Assembly: GCA_028291515.1 (NCBI GenBank)
Contig: JAQGHU010000104.1
Coordinates: 1-64,000 of the forward strand
DNA from: Schlesneria sp.
GTDB taxonomy: Bacteria; Planctomycetota; Planctomycetia; Planctomycetales; Planctomycetaceae
Direction of reading: 5' to 3'
Length of the DNA stretch: 64,000 bases
Part shown: positions 47,250 through 56,572 of the stretch, piece after piece
Position numbering within the stretch: the stretch's first letter is position 1
Layout of the letters: each line of letters starts with the position of its first letter
Program-made: the position numbers and the translations under genes
Notes under the pieces: generated by a model
What the model was told of the DNA's origin: nothing
The model's input: only the letters and a program-made list of their open reading frames with translations
The model's database searches: none

Positions 47250-47687
47250 ATGGATAGCGAGATTTCTTCAACTTCTCACTGTTCATTCTTCAACACTTCA
47301 CCGTTCAATAGCGCGGATCGACTTGCCATGACAGCGGTTTTCGGTCCAGTAATCTTCGACAAGCAGCATGCGTTGGCACGTCTTGGCGGCCTGGAAGATG
47401 TCTTGCGCGATGTCATGCAGCTCATGACTACCGAAAGCCCCCGCGTGTACGCCGAAATCGGAGCCTCATTCCAGCGTGGGGATATCGTGGCGCTAAAACG
47501 ATCCGCTCACACATTGAAAGGCGCGGTCGGACTGGTCGGTGCGATCGATCTGGTGCGCAGACTCAGGCACGTTGAGGATTCAGCGAGCAGCGGCGAACTT
47601 GACACGGCCGCGAGAGAGTTCGACGAGATCGACCGCCAATTCGCCGAATTGCAACGAATTCTGTCCTTGGAACTCATGCGCAACTGA
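47250..47687 (+). CDS. Histidine phosphotransfer (HPt) protein
   Basis: About 145 aa. The HPt motif KRSAHTLKGAVGLVGA carries the phosphorylated His (residue 87 from this start) in a helical bundle with LARLGGLEDVLRDVMQLM upstream and DLVRRLRHVEDSA downstream. It relays phosphoryl groups between a receiver and another receiver or kinase. The start is uncertain: a GTG at 47223, an ATG at 47250 and an ATG at 47328 are all in frame, and the last still keeps the whole domain. It lies next to two receiver genes and a kinase gene. Confidence 0.82.
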   Translation: MDSEISSTSHCSFFNTSPFNSADRLAMTAVFGPVIFDKQHALARLGGLEDVLRDVMQLMTTESPRVYAEIGASFQRGDIVALKRSAHTLKGAVGLVGAIDLVRRLRHVEDSASSGELDTAAREFDEIDRQFAELQRILSLELMRN

Positions 47688-47885
47688 GCCTTGTGACCAC
47701 TTGCAGCCCTAAATCCAAGCGATATTTGCAGCTGCCTGCAGTCGCAGAGACCGACTTTAATTGCTTTTGACACGTTTGCGACTTCTGACTAAAGTTCCGC
47801 CAGAAACACGAACCGAAGGACCGGTTCAAGAGATGTGGGCAGTTCGATAGATCGCTGCCCCGGTCAGACAGGGAAGGACGGCCGA

Positions 47886-48230
47886 GTGAACGTATCGCAG
47901 CGAGTGCTGGTGATTGGCGGAGTCTCAGACACAGCGACCGTCTTACAGGCTGTCTTTGAACCTCGGGGTGCCACGGTTGAACGAAGCCGTACACACCGTC
48001 CTGCGCCAGCGAATGCTCGGTTCTCTTCGGAAGTCATCGTCATCGATTTGGATGCCGAACAGGATTTTGAGCCCGAGACAGACTGCAGCATTGTCTCCAG
48101 TCGAGTCTTGATCGGTTCTGATACACCGAAACGCATCGCTCCGGACGAACGCTTCCTCTCGAAGCCATTCCAATACCCGGAACTCGTCAAGGCGATTGAA
48201 GAGCTACTGAGCGCACGCCCGGCTGCCTGA
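47886..48230 (+). CDS. Degenerate receiver-like protein
   Basis: About 114 aa. The GTG start has GGAAGGA 8 nt upstream. The pattern of alternating hydrophobic strands (VLVIGGVSDTATVLQAVF, VIVIDLDAE, VLIGSD, FLSKPFQYPELVKAIEELL) matches a response-regulator receiver. The conserved lysine is kept in LSKPF, but the first acidic pair is absent (IGG), so Mg-dependent phosphorylation may be lost. The family is inferred from pattern, not from strong motifs. It precedes the FHA-GAF kinase gene. Confidence 0.65.
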   Translation: MNVSQRVLVIGGVSDTATVLQAVFEPRGATVERSRTHRPAPANARFSSEVIVIDLDAEQDFEPETDCSIVSSRVLIGSDTPKRIAPDERFLSKPFQYPELVKAIEELLSARPAA

Positions 48231-48261
48231 AGCCGTCGTTTCTTCGCACGTCGCAGACCAT

Positions 48262-48351
48262 GCAAGATGCCGAATCCGCGTACTTCCACGCGCTGCGCAA
48301 TCAGAAATGCCCCTGCTGCGGTTGTCAGATGACTTTCTTCGGCCGATAGTA
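48262..48351 (+). CDS. Possible 29-aa zinc-knuckle microprotein
   Basis: ATG to TAG, 29 residues, beginning MQDAESAYFHALRNQ and continuing KCPCCGCQMTFFGR. The CPCCGC cluster looks like a metal-binding knuckle. Codons have the same GC-rich third positions as neighbouring genes, but no Shine-Dalgarno is visible. It lies between the receiver-like gene and the kinase gene; it could also be a chance frame. Confidence 0.35.
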
Positions 48352-48413
48352 TTGCGATAGAAGCGGCGCGCTATTGGCGAGCCGCAAGCAAAACGTGGCC
48401 GAGGGCTTGGGTT

Positions 48414-50090
48414 GTGAAGCGAGCATCGTTACTCGTCGTTCAGGGTGCAGAGCAGGGTACCCGCTTCGATGTGGCTGACGCTCCCGTCTTCATGGGCCGC
48501 GGCGTCAGCAATGAGGTGCGGCTTCACGACACTGAAGTTTCGCGCGTGCATGCCTCGATCCAGATCAAGGACGGCGTCTTCAGTTTGAACGATCGCAATA
48601 GTTCCAATGGAACGTTTGTGAACGGGAAACCAGTGACGACGCATACACTGATCGATGGCGATCAGATTCAGTTGGGACGGACGGTTCTGCTGTTCAGCGA
48701 CGTGAACCAAGATAGTCGAACGGGCTTGGCTGCCGAACGAATCCAACTGCTGCAGCGGCACGATCCGGCCGATCGCTCCAGCATCATCAGCCGTGTTGGT
48801 CAAGACGCCCCGCTGCCACCCGTCGTTCCGTCCGTGGAAGACGACAGCCAGACACTTTCCAATCTGGCAGTGCTGTATCGCATTACCGAAGAAGTGGCGC
48901 GGCCGACCGTTTCCATGGATCAACTGTTGCAACGGATTCTGGACCTGACGATCGAATCGATCGGTGCCGACCGCGGTTGCGTCTTGCTGACCGATCCACA
49001 GACCGGTGAAATCACTCCCCAGGCGATCAGCGAGCATCGTGGGCTCGATACTGGCGCGCGAATGCCCGTCTCCAGAACGATCGTTGACTACGTCTTCAAG
49101 ACGAATCAAGGGGTTCGTACCGCTGACGCCCAGCACGATAGCCGATTCGACGGAGGTCGCAGTATCGTGCAAGCTGGCATCCGCGAAGCGATGTGCGTCC
49201 CCATGCAAGGTCGCCATGAACTGATGGGCGTGATCTACGTTGACATCACGACCCCCGCTGACCGACTGCTGGCGACAGGAAAGGTGGCGGGCTTTCGAGA
49301 AGATCAGTTGCGAATGCTCGTCGCGATTGGTCGGCAAGCCGCATTGGCCGTTGAAAACTATCGCTACCAGCAAGCCATTGTGAAGGCCGAGCGACTGGCG
49401 GCCATGGGGCAGACGATCGCGACGATCAGCCATCACATCAAGAACATTCTGCAGGGGATTCGAGGCGGCAGTTATTTGATCGACATGGGACTGAACGACC
49501 ATAACGAAGATTTGGTCCGCAAAGGGTGGCATGTCGTCGAAAAGAATCAGACCAGGATTTATAACCTGGTCATGGACATGCTGACCTTCAGTAAAGAGCG
49601 TCAGCCCGCTCATGAACGAGCCAATTTGAATGAAACCGTAGCGGATGTCGTCGAGTTAATGCAGTCACGCGCCGGCGAGTGCGCTGTCGATCTTCAGTAC
49701 CGCCCCAATCCTAGTCTCGCGGTCTGCATCTTCGACTCCGAAGGAATCCATCGGGCCGTCCTGAATATCGTCACGAATGCCATTGATGCCGTCGAAGGAG
49801 CGGAATCCCCGATCGTGCTGGTCGAAACCGGACATCAGGTCGAGACAGACATGATCTGGGTCGCCGTCTCCGACAATGGACCAGGTATCCCCGAGAATCA
49901 AGTCTCCAAAATCTTTCAGGTGTTTGAATCCACGAAGGGGGCTCGCGGTACGGGACTTGGACTGGCCGTCAGTCAGAAAATTCTGCGCGAGCACGGTGGA
50001 GAAATCACAGTCGAAAGCCGGCCCGGCGAGGGATCTCGATTCATGCTGGCGTGGCCGCGCATTGAAGACGAAGGCCAAACGGTCGCCTAG
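48414..50090 (+). CDS. FHA-GAF sensor histidine kinase
   Basis: 558 aa, no transmembrane segments, so cytoplasmic. An FHA domain (residues about 25-95; FMGRG, VSRVHASI and SSNGTFVNG) reads phosphothreonine. A GAF domain (about 165-320; GADRGCVLLTD, REAMCVPM) probably senses a small ligand or redox state. The HisKA motif TISHHIKNIL carries the phospho-accepting His340. The ATPase domain follows with N455, DNGPGIP (488) and GTGLGL (512). Start: GTG at 48414. FHA suggests input from Ser/Thr kinases, which are abundant in planctomycetes. A dedicated response regulator is not fixed; the cluster around it offers candidates. Confidence 0.92.
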   Translation: MKRASLLVVQGAEQGTRFDVADAPVFMGRGVSNEVRLHDTEVSRVHASIQIKDGVFSLNDRNSSNGTFVNGKPVTTHTLIDGDQIQLGRTVLLFSDVNQDSRTGLAAERIQLLQRHDPADRSSIISRVGQDAPLPPVVPSVEDDSQTLSNLAVLYRITEEVARPTVSMDQLLQRILDLTIESIGADRGCVLLTDPQTGEITPQAISEHRGLDTGARMPVSRTIVDYVFKTNQGVRTADAQHDSRFDGGRSIVQAGIREAMCVPMQGRHELMGVIYVDITTPADRLLATGKVAGFREDQLRMLVAIGRQAALAVENYRYQQAIVKAERLAAMGQTIATISHHIKNILQGIRGGSYLIDMGLNDHNEDLVRKGWHVVEKNQTRIYNLVMDMLTFSKERQPAHERANLNETVADVVELMQSRAGECAVDLQYRPNPSLAVCIFDSEGIHRAVLNIVTNAIDAVEGAESPIVLVETGHQVETDMIWVAVSDNGPGIPENQVSKIFQVFESTKGARGTGLGLAVSQKILREHGGEITVESRPGEGSRFMLAWPRIEDEGQTVA

Positions 50091-50109
50091 TCCCATCGCC
50101 GCCTCACGG

Positions 50110-51621
50110 CTACGGATCCACCGCGCGGATTTCCACCCTGACACTCCCTTTGTTGTCGTTCAGGGAATTCCATTCGTCGTTGATTCGCAAGTACATCGTG
50201 CCAGAGGCTGGTGCCGTGAACGTGCCGCCACGGCCAATCGGGTAGACCCGCAGCATCGAATCCGCCGCGCCACCGGATTCTCCTGACTCCGTCCGCAAGC
50301 AACCAAGTAACAGACCAAGCGGCTTCCCGCCAAAATATCGAAAGCTGATCCCCTGTGGCTCACTGATCCAAGGTTTCGGATTCTGATCAAGCTCGAAACG
50401 GCCGGTTGCACTGATCGCGTATTTATCCCCTTCGCGCATCAGCACGGTGCTGGACTGCCATCCACGGTCGGCTTTGATCTCGATATCGCCTCGCGGACGT
50501 GAATCAGAGAGTTCAGTGCCGGGTTGGAAATCGATGGCTGCACGAGTTGCGTCGTAGCCGTATTGCAGATTCCGCGCGAACAGCGTCCATTCGGTCGCAA
50601 GATCTCGAATATCCGGACTGAACGAACGAGAGAACTCGGTTGGAAAGGCATTCCGCTGCAGATGCCCTCCCATCTTCCGAAAACGTTCTTGATACCGAGG
50701 GTGCGTATCGAGAAACATACACAAGCCCCACGACCAGGCATATTGATCGGTCTTCAAAAACTCTTCTGGTCTCAAATCCAGAATTTCCGTGACCGATTTC
50801 GCTCTACCAGTGGCAATGTCATTTCGAATGACGGTGATCCGGCCCGATCCGGCAACTTCCTCTGGTGATGTCGGCATGACTCGGAATTCGAACGTTCCAT
50901 CTTGGGCGATCCGGTGCGTCCCAAAACATTCGGCCATTCCTTCCATATACCAGACGGGGGCGTCGACATCGGGCATGGTAGTCATGAAGCAATGCGTCGC
51001 CTCGTGAATCAGCAGATGACGACGATAGTAGTCATACTGTTGCTCTCGCATCCAGAATTCGTTGCGTCGATGTCGGCCGTGTTCGAATCGCGGCAGGTCA
51101 CCAGGAATTAAGCCTGCCTCGCGAAACAGCGCGTCATCGCCAATCAAATAACCTGTCATCTGGAACTCGGTCCGCGCTCGGTCCGGCGGCAGTGCTCCAA
51201 AGTATTTTTCGAGAGCTTCGTATGCACGATCGATGACCGCTGGAAGCGTGGCAGCCACCTGCGGATCGATATCGGTGTACAGCTTCAATCGCTTCGACTC
51301 GAAACACCTGATTCCGACATCCGCGAGACGCTGGTCGTTGTGCGGTAACCTGGCATCGTTGGGACGGAAGACTTGCCGCGGTTGGACGTCCCCGGGAGGA
51401 TCCGAATTCGCTTTCGCGTCCTTCACATCAAACTCATCCCTGGTCGCTGTACGCTCAATCGCCTTCGTCGGCGCACGTCTTTTCGGCGCAACTTCGATGT
51501 CCCCCGATTCTGCCTTCGCAACGGCTGGCAACACCGCAGGCTTCGCACCGCATCCCATCGTGACACTGATCGCACACAGCATCATCAAAGCGATCGCAAC
51601 ATATTGTCTTCGATCTGTCAT
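50110..51621 (-). CDS. Zinc-metallopeptidase-like lipoprotein (DUF1570-like)
   Basis: 503 aa. The lipobox TMGC (Cys24) predicts a lipoprotein. The gluzincin motif is present as HEATH (His206-His210) with the third ligand probably Glu231 in YMEGMAECF, which is the DUF1570 pattern. The C-terminal half is beta-rich, with a hint of a carbohydrate- or lectin-like module (YAISATGRFELDQ, RVEIRAVDP). It is convergent with the kinase gene, with stops 20 bp apart. Substrate unknown. Confidence 0.78.
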   Translation of the reverse strand: MTDRRQYVAIALMMLCAISVTMGCGAKPAVLPAVAKAESGDIEVAPKRRAPTKAIERTATRDEFDVKDAKANSDPPGDVQPRQVFRPNDARLPHNDQRLADVGIRCFESKRLKLYTDIDPQVAATLPAVIDRAYEALEKYFGALPPDRARTEFQMTGYLIGDDALFREAGLIPGDLPRFEHGRHRRNEFWMREQQYDYYRRHLLIHEATHCFMTTMPDVDAPVWYMEGMAECFGTHRIAQDGTFEFRVMPTSPEEVAGSGRITVIRNDIATGRAKSVTEILDLRPEEFLKTDQYAWSWGLCMFLDTHPRYQERFRKMGGHLQRNAFPTEFSRSFSPDIRDLATEWTLFARNLQYGYDATRAAIDFQPGTELSDSRPRGDIEIKADRGWQSSTVLMREGDKYAISATGRFELDQNPKPWISEPQGISFRYFGGKPLGLLLGCLRTESGESGGAADSMLRVYPIGRGGTFTAPASGTMYLRINDEWNSLNDNKGSVRVEIRAVDP

Positions 51622-51797
51622 CGATCACCCTGCATCAGACAGAAATGACACACATCTTATTTTCGCGGCAAATGCAATCAGTTGAAAGTCTTGATATTGT
51701 CTGGCAACTTGAAACAAGTACGGATCTTCAGACTTTCACCGCCAGTTTGCAATTCCACTCGACATCGAGTCCGATCAATATCCCAGAGGAGCGTTCG

Positions 51798-52610
51798 ATG
51801 CCGTCGTTCATCTATTGCTTAAATTCCAGCACCATTCGTCCGACACCAATCCTGGACAAGATTCGCATCGCGGGCGAAGTCGGTTACAAAGCCATTGAAT
51901 TGTGGCACGATGAAATCGAAGCTTTCGTCGCCGCCGGTCATCCACTCAGCGACATCAAGAAAGCATTGAGCGACGCCGGCCTGACCGTTCCGACCACGAT
52001 CTACCTGCGAGGATGGTGCGACACGACGGGCGTCGAGCACGCCGCTGGCCTCGACGAATGCAAAAAGCGTCTTGAGCAGGCTGCTGCATTGGGAGCCGTT
52101 TACAGCATCGCCAGCCCGGCCGGTGGCAAAGTCGATGTCGCACTCGCCGCCAAAAACTATCGCGAACTGGTGGACATCGGCCTTTCGTTCGGCGTCAAAC
52201 CGGCAATGGAATACCTGGGATTCGTGAAGCAGATCAATTCGATCGAATCAGCCCTCGAAATCATGACTCTGTCTGGACATCCTCAAGCAACGATCATCGT
52301 CGACCCGTTCCATAATTTCCGGGGCGGTGGTTCATTTGATTCTCTCGCAAAGCTGACGGGAGACCAGATCGCCATCAGCCACTTCAATGACACGCCATCG
52401 TCGCCCCCGCGGCTTGAGCAGCATGATCACAGTCGCGTGCTGCCAGGGGAGGGCCATCTAGACCTGAAGCAGTGGATCGGCCTGCTGAAGCAGATTGGCT
52501 ATAAAAGTTGGTTGTCGTTGGAACTTTTCAATGAAGCCCTCTGGGCGCGTGATCCAAAAGAGGTCGCCAAACGAGGTCTTGAATCGATGCGCGCCGTCGC
52601 CGAAGCGTAA
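51798..52610 (+). CDS. Sugar phosphate isomerase/epimerase-like TIM-barrel protein
   Basis: About 270 aa, AP-endonuclease-2/xylose-isomerase-like fold. Strand motifs YKAIELWHDE, PAMEYLGFVKQ, TIIVDPFHNFRGG, ISHFNDTP and WLSLELFNEALW supply the usual metal ligands (Glu, Asp/His, His, Glu). The ATG at 51798 has AGAGGAG upstream; the longer frame from 51645 is leader. It stands alone between the DUF1570-like gene and the DUF1552 operon, with stops 3 bp apart from the latter. Sugar specificity cannot be read. Confidence 0.85.
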   Translation: MPSFIYCLNSSTIRPTPILDKIRIAGEVGYKAIELWHDEIEAFVAAGHPLSDIKKALSDAGLTVPTTIYLRGWCDTTGVEHAAGLDECKKRLEQAAALGAVYSIASPAGGKVDVALAAKNYRELVDIGLSFGVKPAMEYLGFVKQINSIESALEIMTLSGHPQATIIVDPFHNFRGGGSFDSLAKLTGDQIAISHFNDTPSSPPRLEQHDHSRVLPGEGHLDLKQWIGLLKQIGYKSWLSLELFNEALWARDPKEVAKRGLESMRAVAEA

Positions 52611-52613
52611 CGG

Positions 52614-53957
52614 TCACACCAATCCCGTTAACGTCCCGGTCGCATCGGCGAACTTGTCTGTCTCGACGCCCATCTTTTGTGCCAACGTCAACAAGACGTT
52701 GGACAGCGGCGGATGCTTGTCCTGATCGAACGTCAGATGCTGGCCGTGCTTCAGGCCCAACTTCTGGCCACCGGCAACCAATGTCGGCAGGTTCTTGGGA
52801 GAATGATCGCCCCCTTTTCCCGAATTCATGCCGCTGCCGAACAACACCATCGTGCGGTCTAGCATCCGACCGTCGGCTTCGGAAGTCGACTTGAGCATGT
52901 CGAGGAACCGACCCAATCGCGACAGATGAAAACGGTCGATTGCGGCCAGCTTCTTCAGCATCCCCACATCACCGCCGTGATGTGACAGTTCGTGATGGTT
53001 TTCGCCACCTCCCCCGTAGCCACCCGCCTCACGAGACCATTCGAACGTGATCACTCGCGTGGTATCCGTGATGAACGCCAGATACGTTAGTTCGAGCATC
53101 ACGTCCAGCCACATCGGACGGTCGTGAGCGTCACCCGGTTGGCTCGCCAATTGCAATCCCATCTCAGCCACGGTGGCTTTGGGCCGATCGATCCAAGACT
53201 GCAGCCTCTCAACCTGCTTCTCGGTCTGCCGCACGCTGCTGAGGTACTCGTCGACCTTGCGCCGGTCGTTCGCTCCCAGTTTGCGATCCAACGACTTGGC
53301 CTCGCCAGCGATGTCATCCAGGATCGAACGTCGCTCGGCATATCGCTTCAGCGTTGCGGCGCGGTCGTCAGCCGAATCGGCTACGAACAGGCGGTCGAAC
53401 ATCCGACGAGGCGAGTTTTCCGATGGCAGTGGAGTGCCATTCACGTCGAACGACAAGGTATGGCTATGGCCTGCCGCTCCAGTCCCCGACATGTCTCCCA
53501 ATTGCAGGGACGAATAACGGGTTTGCTGGCCATGCAGTTCTGCGACGACCTGATCAATCGACTGCGAGTTCGTATAGTCCGCGCCCGGCTTGCTCTTTAA
53601 GTTAGCCGCGGTCAGCCAGGTATCAGCACCGCTGTGACCTCCGGGCGAAGCAGGATGCCCGAGTCCCGTTAAGACCGAGAAATCAGCACGATGTTCTTTC
53701 AGGGCCTCTAATGTCGGCGACAACTCATAGTCGGCCCCGCTCGTCGTGGGAACCCATTCGAGGATATTCACGCCATTGGGGACATAGCAGCAGATCATCC
53801 GTGGATGAACGACATTCGATTTATCCCACGACTTGAAGGTCGATGGCGCTGCCATGGTCCGCGGAAGCATTGCATCGAGCAGCGGCAAGGTGACCGCCGC
53901 TCCGGCCGCTCGTAGGACGTGTCGTCGAGATAGTGGCGTCTGGAAAAATGAAGTCAT
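52614..53957 (-). CDS. DUF1552 protein, Tat-exported
   Basis: 447 aa. The N-terminus SRRHVLRAAGAAVTLPLL is a Tat signal. The DUF1552 body shows YVPNGVNILEWVP, LTGLGHPASPGGHSGADTWLT, MFDRLF and HHELSHHGGD. It is a fixed partner of DUF1592 proteins in planctomycetes and follows one here after 53 bp on the same strand. The family is related to DUF1501; its activity is unknown. Confidence 0.92.
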   Translation of the reverse strand: MTSFFQTPLSRRHVLRAAGAAVTLPLLDAMLPRTMAAPSTFKSWDKSNVVHPRMICCYVPNGVNILEWVPTTSGADYELSPTLEALKEHRADFSVLTGLGHPASPGGHSGADTWLTAANLKSKPGADYTNSQSIDQVVAELHGQQTRYSSLQLGDMSGTGAAGHSHTLSFDVNGTPLPSENSPRRMFDRLFVADSADDRAATLKRYAERRSILDDIAGEAKSLDRKLGANDRRKVDEYLSSVRQTEKQVERLQSWIDRPKATVAEMGLQLASQPGDAHDRPMWLDVMLELTYLAFITDTTRVITFEWSREAGGYGGGGENHHELSHHGGDVGMLKKLAAIDRFHLSRLGRFLDMLKSTSEADGRMLDRTMVLFGSGMNSGKGGDHSPKNLPTLVAGGQKLGLKHGQHLTFDQDKHPPLSNVLLTLAQKMGVETDKFADATGTLTGLV

Positions 53958-54010
53958 GATGGATCTTGGCCTCTCGGTTCTGCTGGAAGACTGCTCTTCA
54001 GAATCACCAA

Positions 54011-56572
54011 CTATTTCGTTTGGAATGGCTCACTGACGACAATAAACTTTAATAGCGATTTAATCGTATAGCGATTCCGCTTCATATCGGCGACGGCAGC
54101 TTTGATGGTTGGCTGATCAGCCAATCCCAACTCTCGACCACAGGCATAAGTAAAAAGCTTCGCCGCCAGCGTTCCCAGGAACTGGTCTTCGCGCGCCAGC
54201 ATCGCCTGCTGCAATCCCGACAGGCCGTCGATCGCCGTACCATCGGGCATCTTCGAAGATGCGTCGATGAGTGGATCGTTCGACTCAATCCGACCTTTGT
54301 AGCCAAAGCCTTCGCGATCGCGCCACTCACCCGCCGCATTGAAATTTTCCAGCGCAAATCCGAGCGGATCGATCTTGTTATGGCAGCGTGCGCACTGCGC
54401 CAGCGTGCGATGGATTTCCAACCGCTGCCGTACCGTTGCCTTGTCGATACCCGGCACCTTCGGAGCAATCTCGCCAGCATTCGCGACGGGTAGGCCCGGG
54501 TCCATCCCCATCAGAGTCTTTAGAATCCAAGTTCCTCGTTTGACGGGAGACGTTCGCGTTCCATTTGATGTCGTCATCAAGATCGAAGCCTGAGTCACAA
54601 TGCCACCACGTTGGATTCCGGCGGGAACGTCGACTCGACGAAACGCATCGCCCCGGACGCCAGGAATACGATAGTACCGAGCCAATCGCTCGTTGATCGT
54701 GACGAAGTCCGAGCGGATCATTTGTCTCGCGTCCACGTCCTGACGCAAGAACTCTTCAAAGAAGGCTTCGGATTCTCGGACGATCGACGTTTCCAGATGT
54801 CTGTCATATTGCGGATACAGATCCGACGCGGGAGGATTCGCACCGACATCCCGCAGGCCCAGCCACTGACCGGTAAAGTTTTCGACCAACGCTCGCGATT
54901 TGGAATCGGCCAACATTCGCTCAACCTGGGCGGCTCGGACATTGGCGTCTTTCAACTCATCAGACTCGGCCAGTTGAAACAGTTTCTCGTCCGGCATGCT
55001 CGACCAGAGCAGATAAGACAGCCGGTTCGCAATGGCATGATTATCCAATCGAGCGACTCGATTTTTCGCTTCGACCACTGGCTCGGCCAGAAATAGAAAA
55101 TTAGACGACACGAGCACCGATGTGAGCGGCACCTTGATCGCCTCGACAAACGATTTCTCAGACCGCGCAGACGTGAACAGTTGCAATTTGCCATCCACTT
55201 CATCCTGGGCGATGGGACGTCGATAAGCACGTCGCATAAAACGAGTGAGCACGTCTCGAGCGTATTCTAGTTCATTCGTCTCACGATTCGGCGCATCGAA
55301 TAAGATCTGCGAATGGCTGCTCGGGGGCCAGGCATCATAGAGCGGCCCCTCGACTTCGAACCAGTCGACCAGCAATTCAGGCCGTGCGAAATTGTCTCGT
55401 CCCTGCATCCAGAAATTCTCAAGCACGTTTGGAATGGCGTAGGCATATTCCAAAGAGACGCCCGCCGATTCCGTCGTGAACCGGGTGATGTGTTCATAGA
55501 CCTTCGGCCGCTGCGGGCTGGCATCGACATCAAACTCAGCAATCGTGCGCGGTTGCGGTCCGAGTTGCAGAACGAGTTTGATTCGCGGGGGACCGTAGTC
55601 GTAGATGCGATCTGACTGAAAGTGTGCCAGATCTTGATCGTACTGCCGCTTGGCCCACTCTTTTCCCTTAGGATTCTGAGCATCCTGCTCGTCCTGACGT
55701 TGCTTCAAGATCGTGCGAGCGGATTCAACGACTTTGTCTCGTTCAGGGACACGTCCCGCCGCATGAATGCGAATCGCATACTGCCCGGCCGTGGGCACTC
55801 GAAAATCTCGAGCCCCGATCGACTTGTCCCAAGAGTTGTGATGGACGACGACCCATTCCCCTTCTTGCTGATTGTTGTTCCCATTCACGATCGGATTGTT
55901 TTTGGCATCCAGTCGAAGGCGCGTCCGATCGGCAGGCCCCACCTTGGGCTCAAACCTCCAGCGGACCAGTTCTGGACGTTGTCCCTCGACCAGGGCTCGA
56001 TCGAGAATCTGCTGTGCGGCCGACAGATACAGTTCCATATGCAACGGTGAGACTGTCAAAGCCGCGCCATTGTTGTCGAAGCCCCCAGCCGGAGGATCTT
56101 GCGGAAACCCCGACGTATCAAAATCGACGCCAATCAGGTCGCGAATGGTGTTTCGGTACTCGGACCGGTTCAGGCGACGAAGAACGACCGTCCGCTCTCG
56201 CTTTGCGACCTCGGCCCGAATCGCTTGCGTCGTGATCCAGTCGACAACCCCGGCAACTTCCTCCGGCTTCGGCTGCGGTTCCTTTTCAGGTGGCATCTCG
56301 TGTGAGTTGAGGACATTGACCACTTCACGCCAACGAGATCGCGCGGCGGGATCGCCGAAGTCGATCGGCAGGAGCGTTGAATCAAGTCCAAAGGTCGATT
56401 GCGGCTTCTCGCCCGTGTGACACTTGTTGCAGTACGTTTCAAAAAACGGTGTCACCAACTGGCGGTGGCCAACCGGATCTTGCTCGACGACGGACTCGCT
56501 CGCCACGACCGATGACGCGATCAATCCGAAAACAAGTCCTAGTCCGGCACGCATGGCAGATTCATCAATCAT
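54011..56572 (-). CDS. PSCyt1-DUF1587-DUF1595-DUF1592-DUF1588-DUF1585 exported protein
   Basis: About 853 aa. A signal peptide (MRAGLGLVFGLIASSVVASES, preceded by six residues) leads to a PSCyt1 motif CNKCH. The PSD series follows: DUF1587 (RRLNRSEYRNTIRDLIG), DUF1595 (RRPIAQDEVDGKLQLF), DUF1592 (RLSYLLWSSMPDEKLF), DUF1588 (TSPVKRGTWILKTLMG with CARCHNKIDPLGFALEN) and DUF1585 (KLFTYACGRELGL). Two CxxCH sites imply covalent haem. The start is 56572, with 56554 as an alternative. It is the first gene of the operon with DUF1552. The role is assumed to be exported redox or degradative, but untested. Confidence 0.92.
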   Translation of the reverse strand: MIDESAMRAGLGLVFGLIASSVVASESVVEQDPVGHRQLVTPFFETYCNKCHTGEKPQSTFGLDSTLLPIDFGDPAARSRWREVVNVLNSHEMPPEKEPQPKPEEVAGVVDWITTQAIRAEVAKRERTVVLRRLNRSEYRNTIRDLIGVDFDTSGFPQDPPAGGFDNNGAALTVSPLHMELYLSAAQQILDRALVEGQRPELVRWRFEPKVGPADRTRLRLDAKNNPIVNGNNNQQEGEWVVVHHNSWDKSIGARDFRVPTAGQYAIRIHAAGRVPERDKVVESARTILKQRQDEQDAQNPKGKEWAKRQYDQDLAHFQSDRIYDYGPPRIKLVLQLGPQPRTIAEFDVDASPQRPKVYEHITRFTTESAGVSLEYAYAIPNVLENFWMQGRDNFARPELLVDWFEVEGPLYDAWPPSSHSQILFDAPNRETNELEYARDVLTRFMRRAYRRPIAQDEVDGKLQLFTSARSEKSFVEAIKVPLTSVLVSSNFLFLAEPVVEAKNRVARLDNHAIANRLSYLLWSSMPDEKLFQLAESDELKDANVRAAQVERMLADSKSRALVENFTGQWLGLRDVGANPPASDLYPQYDRHLETSIVRESEAFFEEFLRQDVDARQMIRSDFVTINERLARYYRIPGVRGDAFRRVDVPAGIQRGGIVTQASILMTTSNGTRTSPVKRGTWILKTLMGMDPGLPVANAGEIAPKVPGIDKATVRQRLEIHRTLAQCARCHNKIDPLGFALENFNAAGEWRDREGFGYKGRIESNDPLIDASSKMPDGTAIDGLSGLQQAMLAREDQFLGTLAAKLFTYACGRELGLADQPTIKAAVADMKRNRYTIKSLLKFIVVSEPFQTK

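Noticed and set aside
48429-49613. Long minus-strand frame of 394 codons opposite the FHA-GAF kinase gene
   Set aside because: It is the shadow of a well-supported gene; the translation has no recognisable domain and no ribosome-binding site.
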